A stretch of 64,000 nucleotides of DNA, taken from contig NZ_SJPX01000004.1 in the NCBI RefSeq assembly GCF_007860175.1, positions 372,001 through 436,000 of the forward strand, given 5' to 3'. Below the pieces are notes generated by a model. That model was not told the origin of the DNA, ran no database searches, and worked only from the letters and a program-made list of their open reading frames with translations. This document shows positions 17,301 through 26,338 of this stretch, piece by piece. Origin of the DNA: Rubripirellula reticaptiva (GTDB lineage Bacteria; Planctomycetota; Planctomycetia; Pirellulales; Pirellulaceae). Each line of letters starts with the position of its first letter. Positions within the stretch are counted from its first letter, which is position 1. A program made the translations under genes and the position numbers.

Positions 17301-17956
17301 ATGCGAACTTGGAGTTGGCCTATGCAATGACGGTTCACAAGTCGCAGGGCAGCGACTTTGAGATCGTGTTTCTGGTGTTGCCGCAGAAAGCCTCAACGCT
17401 TTCCAAAGAACTGCTCTATACCGGACTGACTCGCTTCAAAAAGAAGTTGGTCCTGTTGGTCGAGCGAGACACGGACGTGCTGGAGCGCCTCCGCAGTCCT
17501 GCCGAATCCGACACGATGTTGCGAAACACCAACTTGCTGCTGACGGCAGTGCGACCGGAAGACGTAAAGAAGTGGTACGCTCATCACTTGATTCACCGCA
17601 CGGCGAAGAATGTGTTGGTGCAGTCCAAGTCAGAAGTGATCGTGGCCGACACACTGACTCGTTTGGAGATCAGCTACGAGTACGAAAAGAAGCTGCCGAG
17701 CAAAGACGGCAACCCGAACGATTACCGATTGCCCGACTTCACGGTCAGCTTTGAGGGGGACGTGTTCTACTGGGAGCATCTCGGAATGCTCTCGGTGCCG
17801 TCGTACAAAGAGAAGTGGGACAAGAAGCTCCAGTGGTACAAAGACAACGGCTACGTCAATCAGTTGATCACTTCCGAAGACCGACTAGACGGAAGCATAA
17901 GTTCTCCTGAGATTGAACGTATCGCACGCAAATACATCCTGATGGAAGACGAGTAA
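14315..17956 (+). CDS. RecD-like SF1 helicase with C-terminal nuclease-like domain
   Basis: A 1213-residue protein. An unrecognised N-terminal region of about 600 residues begins with WHDRGWDGHVC. The helicase follows: Walker A GRAGTGKT (about 617), VIIDEASM (about 698), GDPNQLPPIG (about 730), and a C-terminal TVHKSQGSDFE (about 1006) and YTGLTR (about 1035), the RecD/Pif1-type set. Residues about 1105-1170 look like a PD-(D/E)xK or VRR-NUC type nuclease: SEVIVAD, then LPDFTV, then FYWEHLGML (possible Glu, Asp and Glu metal ligands). It is not one of the six type III BREX core genes, yet lies between brxC and pglXI, ending 5 bases before pglXI. It is probably an accessory or co-opted nuclease of this BREX locus. 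Confidence 0.75.
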   Translation: MTTHLSARLVWHDRGWDGHVCDHPSQNAFCVVQQHIRESLSNPEKLQREVDNAGLPLAELDGWQPPCSRDPLAFSSIGCTITHNDPLDFRRLPSADEEVPPYSFCTSPYRWMREENFPQLCEDERLEIRGPDEAKEAGWVFEPERQRALLKEFWGRLEKNQSLVFFYCNEGNPLGENLSRVLVGVGRISNIAQQIYFGTKKGYEDDYPIWSRCITHDYENQGFRLPYQEYLREGHDPSNIICTIPDGTMLDFSYVGEHVSDDTAVGALERLLQCVQAVRDENKITGDWHRHITWLNDVLSEVWTNRGPFPGAGSVLQFLGVEVGTAFHRQVLMPRIKKGENAWDYLLAILEGKQKCEEAEYAKPMKQAAKRWAAYGQPKRDLLAKLVRFEMTPKQVKRIADEDERAEAGINATPEELTANPYLICEMDEGGPDRDVVSLEVIDRGMRPEGDAALFLPKGESIPQDDPRRVRGCAVTVLKNAAAEGDTLLPLGETLNRIKTQFPERRACLPDRELVVGQSEFYEEALMFRQDAEPPTMALRILAELEQEVGSRLKRRLKRKNAPPPADWSWEALLKKEFSKAGSSKLPPEVEERARAEKAKALQVLYESRFSTLTGRAGTGKTSVLNVFLKGLKELEGQQHVLLLAPTGKARVRMMDRTGRDDAMTIHQLLMHNNWINPKNFALRYQGGEQRSAPTVIIDEASMISMDLLGVLFRALDLNAVKRLILVGDPNQLPPIGPGRPFVDVVSWLKADEETVTKHYPKGFQLSAEERGRCYAHLSERARHEDHNSLALQLADVYLSDEGSPGDDEMLSRVARQDVGGDLEVHFWQDHVQLEVLLHNRMKQLLNLTDGAKCYEPFNTSIGIANGRDEEHEPQKAEHWQILSPVKKHEFGTTEMNRKIQGRFRGGLLNNSRRRKGKLAKPFGEQEIIWTDKVIQIFNNRRWSQPREENGLDYVANGEVGIVTRSFKNKGKADTIGVVFSTQPKVMYYYKRGEVDANLELAYAMTVHKSQGSDFEIVFLVLPQKASTLSKELLYTGLTRFKKKLVLLVERDTDVLERLRSPAESDTMLRNTNLLLTAVRPEDVKKWYAHHLIHRTAKNVLVQSKSEVIVADTLTRLEISYEYEKKLPSKDGNPNDYRLPDFTVSFEGDVFYWEHLGMLSVPSYKEKWDKKLQWYKDNGYVNQLITSEDRLDGSISSPEIERIARKYILMEDE

Positions 17957-17961
17957 CGGAT

Positions 17962-20703
17962 ATGTCAGACGAAACACACCAACTGTTCGACAAAGATGCT
18001 GGGGCACCCAACGTCCCAGTTACATGTCTAGGGGAGACATTTGAAAATGATTCCGCACGAAGACTTCACTTCCTCGAACTACTACAGATGAAGCTACAAG
18101 ACCCTGAGTTCAGGAAAATCGAAGGATTCCCGATTGCAGAGGACGAAGATATCCTCGCACTCTCGGACCCGCCTTACTACACCGCCTGTCCCAACCCATT
18201 CCTGAAACGTGTTGCAGAGGTGCGTGGACATGAAACGGCCACAGAAAGCGGATCACCGTTTGCTTCAGATGTAACTGAGGGGAAGGGCGATCCGATCTAC
18301 GATGCGCACCCGTACCATACAAAGGTTCCACCCAAAGCGCTAATGCGAATGCTCCTGCACTTTACTAAGCCGGGCGACTTAGTATTGGATGCGTTTGCTG
18401 GCTCAGGGATGTTGGGCGTTGCTGCTTCGCTTTGTGAAAACCCAACGCCACACTTAGGCGATTTTGAGGGAACCGCTGGTGCCCGCTCAACGATTCTATC
18501 TGACATTTCGCCATTAGCGACGTTTATCAGCCATGTGAACAATCGTCCGTCAATCTCTGCGGCTCATTTCTCCAGCTTAGCCGCTAGCATTCGAGACAAA
18601 GTTGCTTCCTCGCACGCCTCGCTGTACCAAACTCGACATCATGGGTCATCTGGCAACGTGTCTGGTGAGATTCTCTACACAATCTGGACTGAATACTACA
18701 GATGTTCACACTGCAATGCGGAGTTCAGTGCTTGGGATGAACTTGTAGATCGAGACAATCAACAAATATTAAAACACTTATCGTGCCCGGAATGTGACGG
18801 CGATTTAGCCAAAGACCAACTTGAACGTGTGACCGAAACGTATTTCGACACGCTACTGAATGCAACCGCTATCCGCAATAAATCAACGCCTGTCTTGATT
18901 CATTACACAGTCGGCAAGAAACGATTTGAAAAGACGCCCGACGAAGCTGATCTTGAAGTAATCCGGTCAATTGAGGACATGCGATACCCTGCGTCTGCTC
19001 CTCCTGTGAAGATAAATTTTGAAGATCCTCCATGGGGAGACTTTTATCGTCCGGGTTACCACGCAGGAATGACGCATGCACATCACTTCTACACGAAGCG
19101 CAATCTTCTGACGCTTTGTGCCCTGCGTGATGCGTCGCTCGATTGCCAATTCCCAAGACAGATGCTGTATGTGTTGACCGCTTTCGTGGACAACCATGCA
19201 TCGAAACGCAATCGCTACTTGATCGACAAGCACCACCCAAAAGGAACGACTTGTGGGCCGCTGCCAAATTCACTCTACATTCCTGAACTGCAATGTGAAG
19301 TGAACCCATTCAGAACTTGGGATAAGACTGTCAAGAAGCAAAAGAAAGCGTTTGCTGTCACACGCCCACCTACCGCATTCGTGTCAACAGAAGCATCAAG
19401 ACTCAGTGGGTTATCGGACGGTTCGATTGATTACGTGTTCGTTGACCCGCCTTTCGGTAAGAACATCCTGTATGCCGAGAGCAGTTTTTGTTTCGAGTAT
19501 TTCTTGAAGGTATTCACCAACCGCAAATGCGAAGCAATCGTTAGCAAGCATCAAGGAAAAACAATCGATGGCTACCAAGACCATATTCAAGATGTATTCT
19601 CACAGTGCTTTAGGGTCTTAAAGCCCGGAAAGTGGATGACAATCGAGTTTTCCAATCGCAGCAATGCGGTCTGGAATTCAATTAGCGAAGCAGTTCAAGC
19701 ATGCGGATTCGTGATTGCGGACGTTCGAGTCTTTGACAAGAAGCAAGGCACTATTCGGCAAGACCTCGGCCAGAGCATCAAGAAAGACTTGATCATCTCG
19801 GCCTACAAACCGGGCGTTCATGTGGAGGAGACGCTTGATGCTCAGCCCGGTTCAGAGGTTAGTGTTTGGGAGTTTGTATCCGGGCACCTTAAACAGCTTC
19901 CCGTGTTTTTGCAGACCAACGGAAAAGCTGAAGTAGTAGTTGAACGCCAAAAGCACGTCTTGTTTGATCGCATGGTCGCCTTTCATGTTCAGCGAAGCCG
20001 AGCAATCCCAGTGTCGGCACCAGAATTCCACCTTGGGCTTGAACAGCGTTTTCCGCAGCGTGATAGCATGTTCTTCTTGCCCGAACAGGTGCTCGAATAT
20101 GACAAAAAGCGGTTGACGGTTAGTGAGCTAACCCAGCTTGAGCTTTTTGTTTCTGACGAATCAAGCGCTATCCAATGGTTGAAGCAAGAGTTAAAGCTGA
20201 AGCCCCAATCATTCCAAGAGATTCACCCACACTTCATTCAGCAACTGAACACGTGGGACAAGAACGAAAAGTCTGTCGAACTTGCAGAGATACTTGAAGA
20301 GAATTTCTTGTGTTATGACGGGGCGGATGATGTCCCAAGTCAAATACATGGGTATCTCTCGTCAAACTTCAAGGAGCTACGAAACCTTGAAAAATCTGAT
20401 GAGCGTCTGAAGAAGAAAGCAACGGACCGTTGGTACTTACCAGACCCAAGGAAAGAAGGGGACTTGGAAAAGGTGCGTGTCCGAGCATTGATGAAGGAGT
20501 TTCGCAGCTACGAAGAAAGCCGAGGAAAGCTAAAGCAAGTTCGGTCTGAAGCTTTACGTGCTGGTTTCAAAGAACGATGGCAAAGTGGCGAATACGCTGA
20601 GATTGTCGCTCTTGCCAAGCGTGTTAAGGAAGCCATTATCCAAGAAGACCCGGCGCTCCTGATGTACTACGACAATGCAATGATGCTCACCGATGGAGCA
20701 TAA
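17962..20703 (+). CDS. pglXI: PglXI, BREX adenine-specific DNA methyltransferase
   Basis: A 913-residue protein starting with ATG 17962. A DPPYYTACPNP segment (about residue 69) resembles the catalytic (D/N)PPY motif. The SAM-binding motif LVLDAFAGSGMLG lies near 140, and a second DPPFGKNI near 495. Two CxxC pairs (CSHCNAEF near 253 and CPECDGD near 275) suggest a zinc ribbon inserted between them. The long C-terminal region (600-913) has no recognised catalytic motif. In BREX the methyltransferase marks host DNA at a non-palindromic site and is also needed for restriction. Its stop overlaps the start of brxHII by 11 bases. Confidence 0.83.
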   Translation: MSDETHQLFDKDAGAPNVPVTCLGETFENDSARRLHFLELLQMKLQDPEFRKIEGFPIAEDEDILALSDPPYYTACPNPFLKRVAEVRGHETATESGSPFASDVTEGKGDPIYDAHPYHTKVPPKALMRMLLHFTKPGDLVLDAFAGSGMLGVAASLCENPTPHLGDFEGTAGARSTILSDISPLATFISHVNNRPSISAAHFSSLAASIRDKVASSHASLYQTRHHGSSGNVSGEILYTIWTEYYRCSHCNAEFSAWDELVDRDNQQILKHLSCPECDGDLAKDQLERVTETYFDTLLNATAIRNKSTPVLIHYTVGKKRFEKTPDEADLEVIRSIEDMRYPASAPPVKINFEDPPWGDFYRPGYHAGMTHAHHFYTKRNLLTLCALRDASLDCQFPRQMLYVLTAFVDNHASKRNRYLIDKHHPKGTTCGPLPNSLYIPELQCEVNPFRTWDKTVKKQKKAFAVTRPPTAFVSTEASRLSGLSDGSIDYVFVDPPFGKNILYAESSFCFEYFLKVFTNRKCEAIVSKHQGKTIDGYQDHIQDVFSQCFRVLKPGKWMTIEFSNRSNAVWNSISEAVQACGFVIADVRVFDKKQGTIRQDLGQSIKKDLIISAYKPGVHVEETLDAQPGSEVSVWEFVSGHLKQLPVFLQTNGKAEVVVERQKHVLFDRMVAFHVQRSRAIPVSAPEFHLGLEQRFPQRDSMFFLPEQVLEYDKKRLTVSELTQLELFVSDESSAIQWLKQELKLKPQSFQEIHPHFIQQLNTWDKNEKSVELAEILEENFLCYDGADDVPSQIHGYLSSNFKELRNLEKSDERLKKKATDRWYLPDPRKEGDLEKVRVRALMKEFRSYEESRGKLKQVRSEALRAGFKERWQSGEYAEIVALAKRVKEAIIQEDPALLMYYDNAMMLTDGA

Positions 20704-23545
20704 AGTGGATCGTGTCAACGACGATGCCAATGATGCGTACAGAACTGGTTCTTGGGCGTTCAGCCAAGAGCATCGTGAGCCCGTGCGCATACTTGAATCG
20801 CAGACGATCTGGAATCACACCAGCTATCTCGTTTGGCGTCCCAGCGTTGAAGCTGTCGCATGGATCACAGCGGATCAGCTTTCTCCCGTCGATCAACCTC
20901 GGGCAAAGAGTTTTGAGAATCTGCTCTATCGTGTTGCAGCGGCTCGTGTTGTCGAAGGACTAGCAGAAGACGTACTGCTGGCACCATTGGAGGCGGGCGT
21001 CATTCCGTTACCGCATCAGTTGGTTGCATTGTCTAAAGCAATGTCGGGCGACAAAGTGCGTTACCTTTTTGCCGATGAAGTCGGGCTTGGTAAAACGATT
21101 GAAGCTGGGTTGGTGATCCGGGAACTCAAGCTGCGTGGTCTGGTCAAGCGTGTGTTGGTGGTTGCTCCAAAGGGCTTGGTGACGCAGTGGGTTCAGGAAA
21201 TGCGAACGCACTTCCACGAAGATTTTCAAATGCTCTCACCCAGCGACTTTTCGGCGTATCGACATCTTGTCGGCGATGACAACATTTGGCGACGTTACGA
21301 TCAGGTTGTCTGTCCAGTGGATTCCGTTAAGCCGCTGGAAAAACGACGAGGATGGAATCGAGAACGAATCGAAAAGCACAATCAGGAACGCATCGGTGAT
21401 CTGATTGCAGCCGGTTGGGACTTGATCATTGTTGACGAAGCACACCGATTAGGCGGCAGCAGTGATACGGTCGCTCGTTACAAACTGGGCAAAGCGCTGG
21501 CCGATGCGGCTCCCTATCTGTTGCTGCTGTCAGCCACACCACACCAAGGAAAGACGGAGAGCTTTCATCGTTTGATGTCGTTGTTGGATCAGGACGCCTT
21601 CCCGGATATCGGTTCGATCAAGCACGAGAATGTGGCTCCGTTTGTTGTTCGCACCGAGAAGCGAAACGCCATCAATGATCGAGGCGAAGCACTGTTCATG
21701 CCTCGGGTCACTCGACTTGTTCCGGTTCAGTGGCAGGACAAGCACCAACTGCAAAAGGAACTCTACGAAGCGGTCACCGAGTACGTTCGTCAGGGCTACA
21801 ACCAAGCGATGCGAGAGAACCGACAGTATCTCGGTTTCTTGATGATCCTGATGCAGCGACTGGTCACCAGTAGCACACGAGCCATCGCATCAGCCTTGCA
21901 ACGTCGGCAACTCATTCTGCAATCGACAACCGTCACCGAAGATGACTTGAACGAAGACAGTGGGGACCTATTCGATTCGGACAGTCAGGAACAAATGGAA
22001 GAATTGCTGGCTTCCAGAATTGCTGGCCTGCACAACGAGCGTGAAGAAGTGAAATTGTTGCTGGAGGCCGCTAAGCGGTGTCAGGCTCAGGGAACGGACG
22101 CACGAGCAGAAACATTGCTCGACCTGCTCTACAAGACTCAGAAGGAAGAAAACGATCCCGAGTTGAAGTTTCTGATCTTCACCGAGTTTGTTCCCACCCA
22201 GCAGATGCTGGCCGAATTGCTGACGACTCATGGTTTCAAAACGGTCTGCCTGAACGGTTCGCTCGATCTGGAATCACGACAACGTGTGCAGAAAGAGTTT
22301 TCCAAGGAAGCTCGCATTCTGGTTTCCACGGATGCTGGTGGCGAGGGTTTGAATTTGCAATTCGCTCATGTCGTCATCAACTACGACTTGCCGTGGAATC
22401 CCATGCGAATCGAACAGCGCATCGGACGTGTTGACCGTATTGGTCAGAAGCATGTGGTCAAAGCATTCAATCTGATCTTCGCTGACAGTGTTGAGCTTCG
22501 AGTTCACGAGGTGCTGGAAGCGAAACTCAAGACGATCCATGCCGAATTCGGTGTGGACAAGACCGGCGATGTACTTGATTCCGCCGAAAGCGGTGCGGAC
22601 TTCGAGAAAGTGTTTGCCAGAGCGATAGTCAATCCAGACGACATTGAGCAGAACGTCGATAAGTTGATCATGCAGGTACGTGAACGAGCCGAGTACGAAC
22701 AGTCAGGGAAGTCGCTCTACGATCATTCGCCTCTGGATGCATTGCTTGCATCGAAGTACGTCAATCATCCGATGCCGTACTGGATCGAACGAATGGCGAC
22801 TTCTTATCTGCAAGCCGAAGGCGGCAAGGTGGAGAAGAAATTGTTCGCATACGATCTAACGTGGCCCGATGGCGAGCAGATGGACGACATTTGTTTCTTT
22901 GGTCGGGAAGCTCAGGACAAGGGCCTGAATCATATCAGTCTGGAGAACCCCAAGCTGCGGACTTTGATTGAGCGATTGCCTCGTACGATAGCCGGTGAAC
23001 CAATCTCCAAAGTCAAGATCAAGGGGCTATCGTCACAGATTCATGGCTATTGGTCGCTGTGGAAAATTGCGTTGCGAAGCCACGAAGAAACACAGTGGGG
23101 CAGCGGCGGCGGACATGTCCGAATCCTTCCCCTGTTTCGCAACTCAGATGGCCGCACGTTTCTGCCCACGGCTCGGACGATCTGGGAGAGTCTGCTGCAA
23201 GCCGACACGAAGGTTGAAGAGACCGGCACCATCGACGGTAGTGCCAGCAGCGAGGTTTTCGATCAGCTAACAGCGGACGCTGAGAAGCATGGGGAAAACC
23301 TGTTTCGAGAATTGCATACAAAACATCAGGAAGGGCTGCATCACGAGCGAGAGAAAGGGCGCTACGCATTCCACGTTCGTCGGCAGGCATTGAATCGCAT
23401 CGGTCTGCCCGAAGTTCGGCAGTTCCGCATCAAGAAATTGGACGAAGAAGAACAAGCTTGGACAGCAGCACTTCAGCAGCGAGAACACGTTTTTCCTGAG
23501 CTTCAGCCCATCTGCATTTTATTCGTGGAGGCATTTGATGGCTGA
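20693..23545 (+). CDS. brxHII: BrxHII, SNF2/HepA-type helicase of BREX
   Basis: A 950-residue SF2 ATPase of the SNF2/RapA type. An N-terminal region of about 110 residues precedes motif I DEVGLGKTIEAG (about 127). Motif II is VDEAHRLGG (about 246), motif III LLLSATPHQGKTE, and the second lobe carries STDAGGEGLNLQ and RIEQRIGRVDRIGQ (about 575). The C-terminal 350 residues are an accessory region. It belongs with the helicases called BrxHII in type III and V BREX loci. It starts inside the end of pglXI and ends inside the start of pglZ, so translation is coupled. All motor motifs are intact. Confidence 0.83.
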   Translation: MEHKVDRVNDDANDAYRTGSWAFSQEHREPVRILESQTIWNHTSYLVWRPSVEAVAWITADQLSPVDQPRAKSFENLLYRVAAARVVEGLAEDVLLAPLEAGVIPLPHQLVALSKAMSGDKVRYLFADEVGLGKTIEAGLVIRELKLRGLVKRVLVVAPKGLVTQWVQEMRTHFHEDFQMLSPSDFSAYRHLVGDDNIWRRYDQVVCPVDSVKPLEKRRGWNRERIEKHNQERIGDLIAAGWDLIIVDEAHRLGGSSDTVARYKLGKALADAAPYLLLLSATPHQGKTESFHRLMSLLDQDAFPDIGSIKHENVAPFVVRTEKRNAINDRGEALFMPRVTRLVPVQWQDKHQLQKELYEAVTEYVRQGYNQAMRENRQYLGFLMILMQRLVTSSTRAIASALQRRQLILQSTTVTEDDLNEDSGDLFDSDSQEQMEELLASRIAGLHNEREEVKLLLEAAKRCQAQGTDARAETLLDLLYKTQKEENDPELKFLIFTEFVPTQQMLAELLTTHGFKTVCLNGSLDLESRQRVQKEFSKEARILVSTDAGGEGLNLQFAHVVINYDLPWNPMRIEQRIGRVDRIGQKHVVKAFNLIFADSVELRVHEVLEAKLKTIHAEFGVDKTGDVLDSAESGADFEKVFARAIVNPDDIEQNVDKLIMQVRERAEYEQSGKSLYDHSPLDALLASKYVNHPMPYWIERMATSYLQAEGGKVEKKLFAYDLTWPDGEQMDDICFFGREAQDKGLNHISLENPKLRTLIERLPRTIAGEPISKVKIKGLSSQIHGYWSLWKIALRSHEETQWGSGGGHVRILPLFRNSDGRTFLPTARTIWESLLQADTKVEETGTIDGSASSEVFDQLTADAEKHGENLFRELHTKHQEGLHHEREKGRYAFHVRRQALNRIGLPEVRQFRIKKLDEEEQAWTAALQQREHVFPELQPICILFVEAFDG

Positions 23546-25541
23546 TTGGCGAAAAACGATCCTGAAGCATTTCAAGAAGGACATCAACCGGCTGACACTG
23601 GTCTCCGATCCCGATGGATTGCTGACGGAAGAACGTATGCTGGCTGAGATCAAGCAACGTGGCTTCGATCTAATCCCGTTTGAGGATTCGATTGCGTTCC
23701 GGTATGCCTATGAGTCGAAGTATCGCTCGATTTGGGACCGAGGTGAGAAGACGGAGTTGGTCGTCGTCCTTCGCAGCGAAAACGATCTTCAGCATCTGCC
23801 GTATGACTTGCTGAAAGCTGGGCGGCAACTGGAGTTCAGTCTGCACAAGCTGTTCCCAAACCTGAGCTACCCAGTGCTGGCAGCTTTGGATCGGTCGTTG
23901 CTTGATCCGCTGTTTGCTGCCTACAGCCAAGACCACGATTCAAAACTTGCTGACAAGGCGACAAAGGACTTCGTGCTGCGATCCTGTTTTCGGATCGAAC
24001 GTAGCATGATCACTTCCGCCGTTGATTTACTAAGGGCACTGCTGCCGCTGTACCACGCCAATCGAACCTTACCGACACTACTCACGGATCATCTGTCGGA
24101 GAACCTGCAATCTAACCCGGCTCTGGCTGATTGGTCACTGAAGGAATTACTGTCCAACCAGTCAGTCTTCTTTCAGTTCTTGCAGCGGCAGTGGAGATAC
24201 CTGATTCATTCGTTCGGTGGCGGCGAATCCGTGACCGTTCAAGAGTCACCTCAAGGTTACAACTCGACATCGAACGGAAATGGAAAACTGCTGGTGCCGT
24301 TCGAGCATCAGGATGTGCGAGCGTATGTCGATACATTCTTCATTGAAGGGCTTCTTCAACCGATTGAATGTGATTCGTTGGATGCCCTGCCTGCGTGGGC
24401 TCACATTGGCGTCAAGCATGATCCAATTGCGGACGCACTGAAGCGGTATTCAAAACTTGTCGAGAGAGCCAAGGAGCAGATTCCGTCGCTAACGGACACG
24501 CACCGTGACTGGCAACAGTTCGCTCGTGCTTGGGCCGAGACAGTTGTGTTGCGGTGGGAACTCGACACGTCACTTGAAGACGATCAAAAACAAAGCTGGC
24601 ACGAGTTGCACGTCCAAGTCGAGCGGCAGTTTGCGGAGTGGATGCAAGAGCGATTCGGAAGTCTCTACAACCTTCCATTCGTGCCCGAGCCTGTGATGGT
24701 TCATCACGTCCCCAAGTATCTTGCTTCCGTCAGAAGCAAAGAGTCGTTGAGAAAACTGGCTTTGGTAGTCATGGACGGACTGGCGCTCGACCAGTGGTTG
24801 ATTTTTCGACGGATTATCGAGGCCGAACGAATGAATTGGCGACTGGAGGAATCGAGCGTGTTCGCATGGGTGCCTTCGCTTACTTCGATTTCACGCCAGT
24901 CGATCTTTGCGGCTCAGGCACCGATGTATTTTGCCGACTCGATGGAACATACAAGTCGGGAAAAGAAGCACTGGGAGCGATTTTGGGAGGATGAAGGAAT
25001 TTCATCCGGTCTGATACACTATGCCAAGAAGGTAACGTCAGGTTCGACAGAAAGTCTGGACGAGTGCCTTGCCAACCCGAACGAGTCAATCGTCGGCATT
25101 GTCGTTAACACCGTTGATGACATCATGCACGGCGAGAAACAGGGGGCGGCAGGAATGCACGATGCGATCCGACTGGAAGCCAAAAACTTGTTGTCGTTAC
25201 TGGATCGGCTGATGGACGAAGGCTACGAAGTCTTCGTGACAGCCGACCACGGTAATATCGCTGCCAAAGGCGTTGGTAAGCCAGATGATGGTGTGAAGCC
25301 CGAGACGACCGGGAAACGAGCCAGAATCTACGAGAGCGAAACCTTTCGGCGACAAGCGCACGAACAGATTCCAGAAAGTCTGGAATGGTCGAATGTCGGT
25401 TTGCCGCCAGACCGCTATGCGTTGTTGCCTGAAGGATTGTCCGCCTTCACGTTCAAGGACAAAAAGGTCGTGTCACATGGTGGCATCGCCTTGGAAGAAA
25501 TCATTGTGCCGTTTGTGCGGTTTGTTAAGGAGGAAGAATGA
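23538..25541 (+). CDS. pglZ: PglZ, alkaline-phosphatase-fold BREX protein
   Basis: A 667-residue protein; the ATG at 23538 overlaps the brxHII stop, while the TTG at 23535 is less likely. An N-terminal domain of about 380 residues is followed by the PglZ domain of the alkaline phosphatase superfamily: LALVVMDGLALDQW (about 409; Asp and the position of the nucleophile), a metal-site-like VNTVDDIMHG (about 525), and VTADHGN (about 567). A VSHGGIALEEIIVPF tail is typical of PglZ. PglZ is the hallmark of BREX and acts with BrxC and PglX. It ends in an ATGA overlap with brxA. Confidence 0.88.
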   Translation: MADWRKTILKHFKKDINRLTLVSDPDGLLTEERMLAEIKQRGFDLIPFEDSIAFRYAYESKYRSIWDRGEKTELVVVLRSENDLQHLPYDLLKAGRQLEFSLHKLFPNLSYPVLAALDRSLLDPLFAAYSQDHDSKLADKATKDFVLRSCFRIERSMITSAVDLLRALLPLYHANRTLPTLLTDHLSENLQSNPALADWSLKELLSNQSVFFQFLQRQWRYLIHSFGGGESVTVQESPQGYNSTSNGNGKLLVPFEHQDVRAYVDTFFIEGLLQPIECDSLDALPAWAHIGVKHDPIADALKRYSKLVERAKEQIPSLTDTHRDWQQFARAWAETVVLRWELDTSLEDDQKQSWHELHVQVERQFAEWMQERFGSLYNLPFVPEPVMVHHVPKYLASVRSKESLRKLALVVMDGLALDQWLIFRRIIEAERMNWRLEESSVFAWVPSLTSISRQSIFAAQAPMYFADSMEHTSREKKHWERFWEDEGISSGLIHYAKKVTSGSTESLDECLANPNESIVGIVVNTVDDIMHGEKQGAAGMHDAIRLEAKNLLSLLDRLMDEGYEVFVTADHGNIAAKGVGKPDDGVKPETTGKRARIYESETFRRQAHEQIPESLEWSNVGLPPDRYALLPEGLSAFTFKDKKVVSHGGIALEEIIVPFVRFVKEEE

Positions 25542-26320
25542 CCGCTGTCGTAGGTTTCGACAGGAAGATCAAACTTGATTGGCTTGACGCTCTGGCAGAC
25601 AGAGTAGCTCAGGACCAAGATGCCTCCACGCTGCGCACTTACCTTCATGAGATTTTGGCTGGCGACCACCCCGGCGAAGTGGCTCGTGGGAAAACGGTCA
25701 CCGTGCTGATGAGAGTTTGGGCACGTGTTCCCGAGGAACATCAGCAAGTTCGTGCCGAGGCGTTCGAGCTTCTCAAAACGATTTCGTCAAAGGATCGACT
25801 CTGGCTGCATTGGGGAATGTGCCTGTTGGCCTACCCAATCTTCCAAGACATCACCTCATCCGTTGGCAGACTGCTCAAACTGCAAGACGAGATCACATGG
25901 GGGCAAGTCCATCGGCGTCTGGAGTCCTCGTGGGGTGAACGCACAACGGTAAAGAAAGCGGTGCCAAGGCTTGTGCGCAGCATGGTGGATTGGCACGTCC
26001 TCAATGATTCGGAAGACAACAAAGTCTTCACAGCGGCACCGCTGCATTCGACCAGATCGAAGAAGCTTCAGGTCTGGTTGCTCAAGGCATCCCACATCGC
26101 ACACGGCAAAGAGCAAATTGAAGCCAATGAGTTACTGACACTCCCGAATCTGTTCCCATTCAAAATCACGGTTGGCAAAGCCGACATTCGAGGAACAAAG
26201 GGATTCGAGGTCCATCGACAGGGCTTGGACATGGATATGGTTGAGATGCCACACGGCAAGCTAAAGCCAAAATCAAGAGAACGTGGCGCAACACAGAAGG
26301 TTTTATTCGGCGATGAATAG
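25538..26320 (+). CDS. brxA: BrxA-like protein, last core gene of type III BREX
   Basis: A 260-residue protein whose ATG overlaps the pglZ stop (ATGA, 25538-25541). It is mostly helical, with a winged-helix-like middle and a basic C-terminus (KLKPKSRERG), compatible with DNA binding. Known BrxA (DUF1819) proteins are small DNA-binding proteins of about 200-250 residues, and a protein of this kind closes type III operons. The sequence itself offers few diagnostic residues, so the call depends largely on size and position. It ends 18 bases before the GHKL-ATPase gene, with no terminator visible between them. Confidence 0.65.
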   Translation: MTAVVGFDRKIKLDWLDALADRVAQDQDASTLRTYLHEILAGDHPGEVARGKTVTVLMRVWARVPEEHQQVRAEAFELLKTISSKDRLWLHWGMCLLAYPIFQDITSSVGRLLKLQDEITWGQVHRRLESSWGERTTVKKAVPRLVRSMVDWHVLNDSEDNKVFTAAPLHSTRSKKLQVWLLKASHIAHGKEQIEANELLTLPNLFPFKITVGKADIRGTKGFEVHRQGLDMDMVEMPHGKLKPKSRERGATQKVLFGDE

Positions 26321-26338
26321 CGGGGCAATTCGAGCACT

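Noticed and set aside
9987-26320. DISARM instead of BREX
   Set aside because: PglZ, BrxF and BrxC-type proteins identify BREX; the DISARM drmB (DUF1998) and PLD-type genes are not seen.
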